From Ascarosepion bandense (Eukaryota; Mollusca; Cephalopoda; Sepiida; Sepiidae), in NCBI GenBank assembly GCA_037127315.1, contig JBBBDQ010000442.1:2436001-2500000 (forward strand): DNA of 64,000 bases, given 5' to 3'. The position numbers and the translations under genes were made by a program. The notes under the pieces were generated by a model. It had not been told where the DNA came from, searched no databases, and saw only the letters and a list, made by a program, of their open reading frames with translations. How positions within the stretch are numbered: position 1 is the stretch's first letter; each line of letters starts with the position of its first letter. Below, in pieces: positions 59,105 through 64,000 of the stretch.

Positions 59105-59325
59105 TTTCAAATGTTTTTTACTACATGAATGCATTGTGAGTGGTTTTCGCTACATGAATGCATTGTGAATGGTTTTCGCTACATGAATGCATTGTGAATG
59201 GTTTTCGCTGCATGAATGCATTGTGAATGGTTTTCGCTGCATGAATGCATTGTAAATGGTTTTCGCTGCATGAATGCATTGTGAATGGTTTGTACTACAT
59301 GAATGCATTGTGAGTGGCATGACAT
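59105..59325. repeat. 29-bp tandem repeat, about eight copies, upstream of TRIAP1 exon 2
   Basis: The unit is ctgcatgaatgcattgtgaa followed by tggttttcg, with ctacatg and gagtgg variants at the edges. Each unit contains the palindrome atgcat. The array ends about 125 bp before the splice acceptor. Confidence 0.95.
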
Positions 59326-59448
59326 CTACAATAGAAATGTGTTGAAAATAAGAGAAAAAATTCTTAGGAATAAATAGAATTATTTGAATGAAACTGTTAT
59401 TTGCAGAATTGCTTTTTAACTTATGTTTTCTTTTTACTTCCTTTCTAG

Positions 59449-59538
59449 AAAGCGATCAAAGAAAAAAAAATTGATATCGGAGAAGTTCAACAGGATATTC
59501 TCGGGACAGAGCGTGAAAAACCGCCCCCACCCAACTAA
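59449..59538 (+). CDS. TRIAP1: TRIAP1 coding exon 2 (C-terminal tail)
   Basis: The exon encodes KAIKEKKIDIGEVQQDILGT, then EREKPPPPN and TAA, in phase 0 after a good acceptor (polypyrimidine then ctttctag). KAIKEKxI directly after the second CX9C is the same join as in human TRIAP1 (QKAIKEKEIPIEG). Together with exon 1 the protein has 77 residues. The proline-rich C-terminus differs from human. Confidence 0.95.
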   Translation, partial: KAIKEKKIDIGEVQQDILGTEREKPPPPN

Positions 59539-59890
59539 GGACAAATCCAGCAGCGACACTTCTTTGGTTAGTTGAATGTGGAGCTTCCAATTATAAATAC
59601 TCACATGTTGGTCCTTTCAGATGAGGAAAAAAAAAAAAGAGAATACCACAATAATGAAAATCGGCCAAAAATTGAAATTTGCACATTTTAAACATGTTGT
59701 AAATAGTATATACGCATACGTAGCATAAACGATATAAGTATAAACATGAAAAACATATATATATATATACTCATACATCTACGATGATAGATATATGAGA
59801 TGTGTGTGTGTGTGTGAGTAAAAGTTCAGATATAACTAAAAATATATCTGTTAAAAGATAATATGAATAAAGCCAAAAGTCTTTTTTTTA
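59539..59890 (+). promoter_or_regulatory. Probable TRIAP1 3' UTR with polyadenylation signal
   Basis: A canonical AATAAA occurs at 59866-59871, about 330 bp after the stop codon. Short A runs and (TA)n, (GT)n tracts precede it. Confidence 0.5.
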
Positions 59891-60114
59891 GTTGCCATGT
59901 TTTGTCCACTTACTTTGTCTTTGTTCATATATATTTATATATATATATATTGATATACATATAAAGAGAGAGTGTGTTCCATTAAGACGGATCAAAATTA
60001 GTAGTAAATAAAACAGTGTTATTGGTGAAATTTTATGGATTCCACTATTGGATCATGTTATTGGAGTCATGGCAATTATGTGTGAAAAATTATATTGCCC
60101 AAATGTCTGACGGA
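59891..60114. other. Intergenic stretch, nothing recognised
   Basis: It contains a (TA)n tract at about 59930-59950. Confidence 0.5.
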
Positions 60115-60240
60115 TTGTATTAATAAGCAGTAATTAGTGGGGGATCAATTTATTACTTAATAACAATAGAAAACCGATCCCCCATTTTTTGCCCAATAGA
60201 AGCTTTACTTATGTTTCCGACTATTATCTTCATTCAGTCA
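60115..60240 (-). repeat. Hairpin segment flanked by SINE traces
   Basis: The arms are agtgggggatcaatttatta and aaaaccgatcccccatttt. The flanks ggattgtattaataag and cttcattcagtca are the same SINE-derived junction sequences as at 25261-25385. Confidence 0.82.
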
Positions 60241-60604
60241 TTTAATAAAAAATAAAAATAAAAATCTTATTTTTATTTTTATCCTTCTCTTCAGTTAAAG
60301 AAAATGCTTATTCCAGCAAAATTTTTTGTACCAAATGGGAGGAATATTGTAAGATCTGATGAAATGAGCTAATTAAGCTCATAGAAATGAATTATAACTT
60401 ATAACCAATTGAAATAATGTGTTGAGTTTTCCTTTATATATATATATATATAGGTAAATTATTATTACTCTTTGATATTTAGAATGGTAGATTTATAAAC
60501 ATGTTAATCTAGCAATGGATTCAATATAGTCTTTACACTTGAAACTGGATTTAACTAAAAGGTCACATAAAGCAAGATAAAATATTTTGATTCTTCTTCA
60601 GATT
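60241..60604. other. Intergenic stretch, nothing recognised
   Basis: A+T-rich with a (TA)n tract at about 60436-60452. Confidence 0.5.
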
Positions 60605-61084
60605 TTAACCAGAATCTCTAAATCTCTAGCAGGAACACCAGATCTGATATGGCAGCAATATTCAATGCATGAACAAATGGTATAAACATGCAAGATGAAT
60701 TCTGAGAAAAATACCGAACCAACTTGAAAATAAACATAGTGACTGATTCAATATAAATCACTCTGTCAGGGGAAATAGTGAGCTGAAGAAAGAGAAAATA
60801 TTTGCATTCCTGGTGGTTAGCATCAGCCATGCTGATGGCAGACAGAAAAAGGTTCTCTGTGGTATGATAACAGTTTTACTTTGGAGGTGTTAAAATTTGG
60901 AAGTCATTTCTTGCCCCAGTTAACAACTGCTTGTAGGTAATATTCAAGAGTGGCTGCCAGTATTATTTTGTTGGGCCTATTGAACTTGCTATTAAGACAA
61001 GAGTAAATAATTGTGTCATCAGCATAAATATCTAATTAAGAACTGATGACATCAACAAGGTCATTAAGGCAGATAGAAAACTTT
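60605..61084 (-). mobile_element. Jockey/CR1-like LINE remnant, diverged subtype
   Basis: The minus-strand frames, with shifts, cover the block around CIEYCCHIRSGVPA (near 60650) and the upstream WGKKWLPNFNTSKVKLLS-like block (near 60900). It is closely related in layout to 4948-5580. Confidence 0.65.
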
Positions 61085-62040
61085 GCTGCTGATCTTGAGG
61101 ACCTCCACTCGGTGGTGGACTGGGGTAAGCAATGGCTTGTAAATTTCAATGCTTCTAAAACAAAGCTGCTATCTGTCAACCATCACAGGCAACTCTCCTG
61201 CCACCCATAAGCATGAGTCAAGCAAGTCTCCCTGAACGCAATACACTGTGCCTCCTCGGCCTGACCCGATCTTTCGACCTCATGTGGAACCATTACATTG
61301 AATCAATAGCTAAATCCACTGCTAGGAAGGTTGGGTCACTGTGCCGGGCCAGGAAGTTTTTTCCGCCTGAATCCATTTTGCACATATACAAATCAACCAT
61401 CCGACCGTGCATGGAATACTGTTGTCATATCTGCTCAAGCGCCCCTGCTGTTCATCTCAGTGTTCTTGACAGGCTCCAAAGGAAAATCTGTCATGTGATT
61501 GGTCCCAACCTGGCAGCTCGACTCCACCCATTTCCTCATTGGCGGGATGTGGCTTCCCTGTCTCTTCTATAAATATTTTCATGGCTTCTGCTCTGATGAA
61601 CTTAAGTCACTGGTACCCCCTCCACAAGAATTTACTCGGGCAACCAGACTGGCAACAAGGTCTCACCCTTTTACAGTTAGATCAACCAAATGCAGGCGAC
61701 AATTCTACTCCATCAGGTTCTTTTCTCACACTTCCTGCCTGTTGAAGTCCCTTCCATATACTTTTACAACCTCCAGAAATTTAAATGCAAAGTCAATTCC
61801 CATCACTTATCCACTTAACTCCAGTCCTTTCTACACCACTCCGTGTATCTTGTTCTTTTCCTTTCTCTCTACCTTCGCAACTGTCTTCACTCCTGTTTTT
61901 ATATCCTTCTCTTGCTCTTTCTCTTTCACCCCCTGTAGCTGGTTTGTCTTCACTCTCCTCCTACCTAAAACTTTAACTCTTTTATATAGCTCCCTGCACA
62001 TCAATCACGGTACCACCTTGCTTGGAGAAAAATGTGGGTA
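61085..62040 (+). mobile_element. Jockey/CR1-like LINE, best-preserved C-terminal part
   Basis: Two overlapping frames (61213-61572 and 61499-62161, plus the upstream part from 61085) encode DLEDLHSVVDWGKQWLVNFN, then SLCRARKFFPPESILHIYKS, then TIRPCMEYCCHICSSAPAVH, then KYFHGFCSDELKSLVPPPQE, then ATRLATRSHPFTVRSTKCRR. This is the thumb and C-terminal region of a non-LTR reverse transcriptase. One frameshift near 61550 and a lost end show it is inactive. The 3' tail (tccctgcacatcaatcacgg) is truncated. Confidence 0.87.
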
Positions 62041-62380
62041 CAAGAACAGAGCCCTAAGGGACCCTTGCATTAATGTGAAATTATCTAGTTCTTTTGATGC
62101 CTCACAGGAAACACCAAAACCTCAAGAAACATATTGGCCAACCTTGACAAATTCCAAATAAATTTTTACAAGTTTAAAAAAAAAAAAAAAAAAAGAATTC
62201 ACATTTTAAAATTTGTCTTGCAATTATTTCATTTATTAAAAATTTTAAAAATCAAAAAAAAAAAAAATTATATTATTTTTTGTTTTAGTTTATTTATTCC
62301 CATTTAAAATTTTAAAAATTTTCCTTAATTTTAATTTTAAAAAATGGGACAGACAAAAAAAAGTATCTGGATACACTGTC
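62041..62380. other. A-rich sequence and possible 3' UTR of the right-hand gene
   Basis: It includes A runs at 62176-62194 and 62257-62268. As the sequence downstream of a minus-strand stop codon it may be 3' UTR. No polyadenylation site is assigned. Confidence 0.45.
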
Positions 62381-62572
62381 TCATTTGCGACGAAGTCTCT
62401 CAACCCTTTCAAGCCACTCCTCCATGTCATCGTCACTGTGATAGCCTCCAGGTATTGCAGCTGCTCCACCCCGTGTTGCCTTAATCAGCTCAGCATCCGG
62501 GCCTTTGTCCAAATTTTTATAGAGTAACACATTAAGGGTTTCCTCAAAAATCCTGGCTTCAGGATATTCAAC
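62381..62572 (-). CDS. Last coding exon of an unrecognised conserved-looking gene
   Basis: After a good acceptor (tttttag, then GTT) the exon encodes 63 residues and TGA: VEYPEARIFEETLNVLLYKN, then LDKGPDAELIKATRGGAAAI, then PGGYHSDDDMEEWLERVERL followed by RRK. The G+C content and balanced amino acid use are unlike the surrounding repeats. It has an amphipathic helix, a Gly/Ala turn (RGGAAAIPGG), an acidic patch (HSDDDMEEW) and a terminal basic helix. I do not recognise the family. The upstream exons must lie to the right. It converges on TRIAP1. Confidence 0.75.
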   Translation of the reverse strand, partial: VEYPEARIFEETLNVLLYKNLDKGPDAELIKATRGGAAAIPGGYHSDDDMEEWLERVERLRRK

Positions 62573-62809
62573 CTAAAAAAGAAAAAAATCCTTACATATA
62601 TTTCTGCATGTTTAATTAAAACAGAAAGCAATTTACCAAAAATATATAGAAAGTGCTTTGATTGCTAGATCATCCACAGTAAATTTATGTCCAGGTTCTT
62701 ACATTTCACATTTCTTGGCAGATCTATTATCACAATATGGGATATTTAATAACAAAATTGATAAAATCATAAACTAAATTAAATGAAATCAGCTTGACTA
62801 TATACCCAA

Positions 62810-62815
<6 letters not shown>

Positions 62816-62862
<47 letters not shown>
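62816..62862. repeat. (TA)n microsatellite
   Basis: About 21 dinucleotide units. Confidence 0.97.
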
Positions 62863-62869
<7 letters not shown>

Positions 62870-62876
62870 TTTAAAT

Positions 62877-62971
62877 TTAAAATCTTAGTGTTTCAACTCC
62901 TTTATGCACAGGTGCAATCTCATCAACGTAAACATCACTTTTGTCCAATGAAGTCCTAAAGGCTGAAATCC
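62877..62971 (-). CDS. Possible additional or alternative terminal exon
   Basis: An acceptor (gctttcag, then GG) is followed by an open frame in phase 2: ISAFRTSLDKSDVYVDEIAP, then VHKGVETLRF and TAA. The composition looks coding, but no consensus donor allows it to join the exon at 62381-62572. It could be an alternative last exon, the end of another gene or chance. The match of acceptor and protein-like sequence is the only evidence. Confidence 0.35.
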
Positions 62972-63159
62972 CTGAAAGCAAAATGACATTTAAGTGTTAT
63001 TTTTTCTGCTCATAAACTGAATTTAAGTAATAAAAGAGAATTTGAAAAAACAAACGTAACGTATACCACAATGAGAAGCAGGTAATTGTAAATGAAAATT
63101 TGTTTTAGAAAGAATTTCAAAACCTTCAATATTGGGAATAGTTGGAAGATACTAATTTA

Positions 63160-63857
63160 TATATATATAAAAGGCAATCTGTGAGTGTGTGTGTGTGTGT
63201 GACTGTTCCCTATGCACGTCTACATTTTTTAAGCTATGCCATTTGAACTTTCTAAGGACACATATCTACAGGGAAGCCAGGTCGACACATACTTTTTGAG
63301 TTTAAGTTCAGCAATTTTTCCCTTTTGTACTTTTTGGCCAATGGAGATGATTGTTTACATTTGCTCTGTAAAATATCTAAGATCTAAGATGGGTGCTAAA
63401 TTACGTCACAGAAATCAAACCACACGTGTCAAATGCGACTAAAATATTTTTTTATTAAAAAGAAAAATGTGCCTTTACATTTAATTTTTATTCCAATGTT
63501 TTAAAAATTCATTTGGTCAACAAAAAAATGTGAATTTTTTTTCCCCATAAGTTTGAAACAAAAGAAATATTTTTAAAAAAGTGTTTTTTCAAACAAAAAC
63601 AAAATATGTTAAAAAAAAAAAAAAAAGTTCCAATGGTTAAATTAATTATTTAAGTCTTTTAGATTTAATATTTCATACTTCTGAAAATAAAATTAAAAAC
63701 AAAAACTTTTTTTTTTGCTAAACATTTCATGCAGGAAATCAACTGTCTGTAATTCGTGTGGCATTAATGTAACTTTTTCCTAAATGTCTACATTTTTAAA
63801 TTTTCTTTAAAAACTTCTGAACTGAGAGCATGGGCAATGCCGGGTTATGATGCTAGT
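63160..63857 (+). mobile_element. Second Helitron-like family, one copy
   Basis: It ends with gagcatgggcaatgccgggt, then tatgatgCTAG followed by T, the same kind of hairpin plus CTAG terminus as the main Helitron family, but the body differs. The 5' side has ataaaaggcaatctgtgagt followed by (GT)n; the exact 5' end was not found. A 68-codon frame at 63236-63442 is inside and looks like chance. Confidence 0.6.
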
Positions 63858-64000
63858 ATTCTTTATATTGAAGGTGAATGCATAAAGGACAATTCTTAAA
63901 ATAAAGCCTTATAAAAGTTACTCTGAGCATGAAAATAAATTCATAAAGATATTCCTGTATAAAATTATTTCAGGTGATTAAAAGAAATGTTTAAATAAAG

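Overview
This is animal nuclear DNA: spliced genes with long introns, about two-thirds A+T, packed with mobile elements. The abundant tRNA-derived SINE, the LINE and LTR families and the dense microsatellites point to a coleoid cephalopod, most likely an octopus. That assignment is inference from repeat style; no species-specific gene was identified.

Only about 1.7 kb of clear coding sequence was found. Two genes are confidently recognised although most of their exons are tiny. GATC (mitochondrial glutamyl-tRNA(Gln) amidotransferase subunit C) lies on the minus strand from 51759 to 28663 in five coding exons, giving a 143-residue protein. TRIAP1 (Mdm35-type twin-CX9C protein) lies on the plus strand from 54327 to 59538 in two coding exons, giving 77 residues. 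They are head to head about 2.6 kb apart; the same pair is adjacent and divergent in human. At the left end, 2494-3117 (minus) is the first coding exon of an unrecognised, probably helical-repeat protein. At the right end, 62381-62572 (minus) is the last coding exon of another unrecognised gene, with a possible further exon at 62877-62971.

Layout: 1-2447 is a 120-bp satellite with two monomer variants. 3105-4144 is a tandem duplication that carries the start codon of the left gene. 4.2-28.6 kb is intergenic and repeat-filled (Helitrons, SINEs, two solo-LTR-like families, LINE fragments, two hAT-like elements, tandem arrays, a 5S-derived SINE). 28.7-51.8 kb is the GATC gene, with introns full of SINEs, Penelope-like and LINE pieces, a mariner, a Helitron and several tandem arrays. 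51.8-54.3 kb is the GATC/TRIAP1 intergenic interval, itself invaded by a SINE and a LINE. 54.3-59.5 kb is TRIAP1 with a Helitron and decayed LINEs in its intron. 59.5-64 kb is repeats plus the right-hand gene.

Functionally, GATC and TRIAP1 both act in mitochondria: one in making Gln-tRNA(Gln), the other in shuttling PRELI-type lipid carriers in the intermembrane space. No CRISPR, operon or obviously new multi-gene system was seen. The most interesting signals are the conserved divergent gene pair, a tandem SINE carrying a hammerhead-ribozyme-like core, a dispersed 60-bp palindrome family that recurs inside SINE and LINE composites, two insertions whose removal restores the host reading frame, and a satellite with an irregular A/B higher-order pattern ending beside a splice site.
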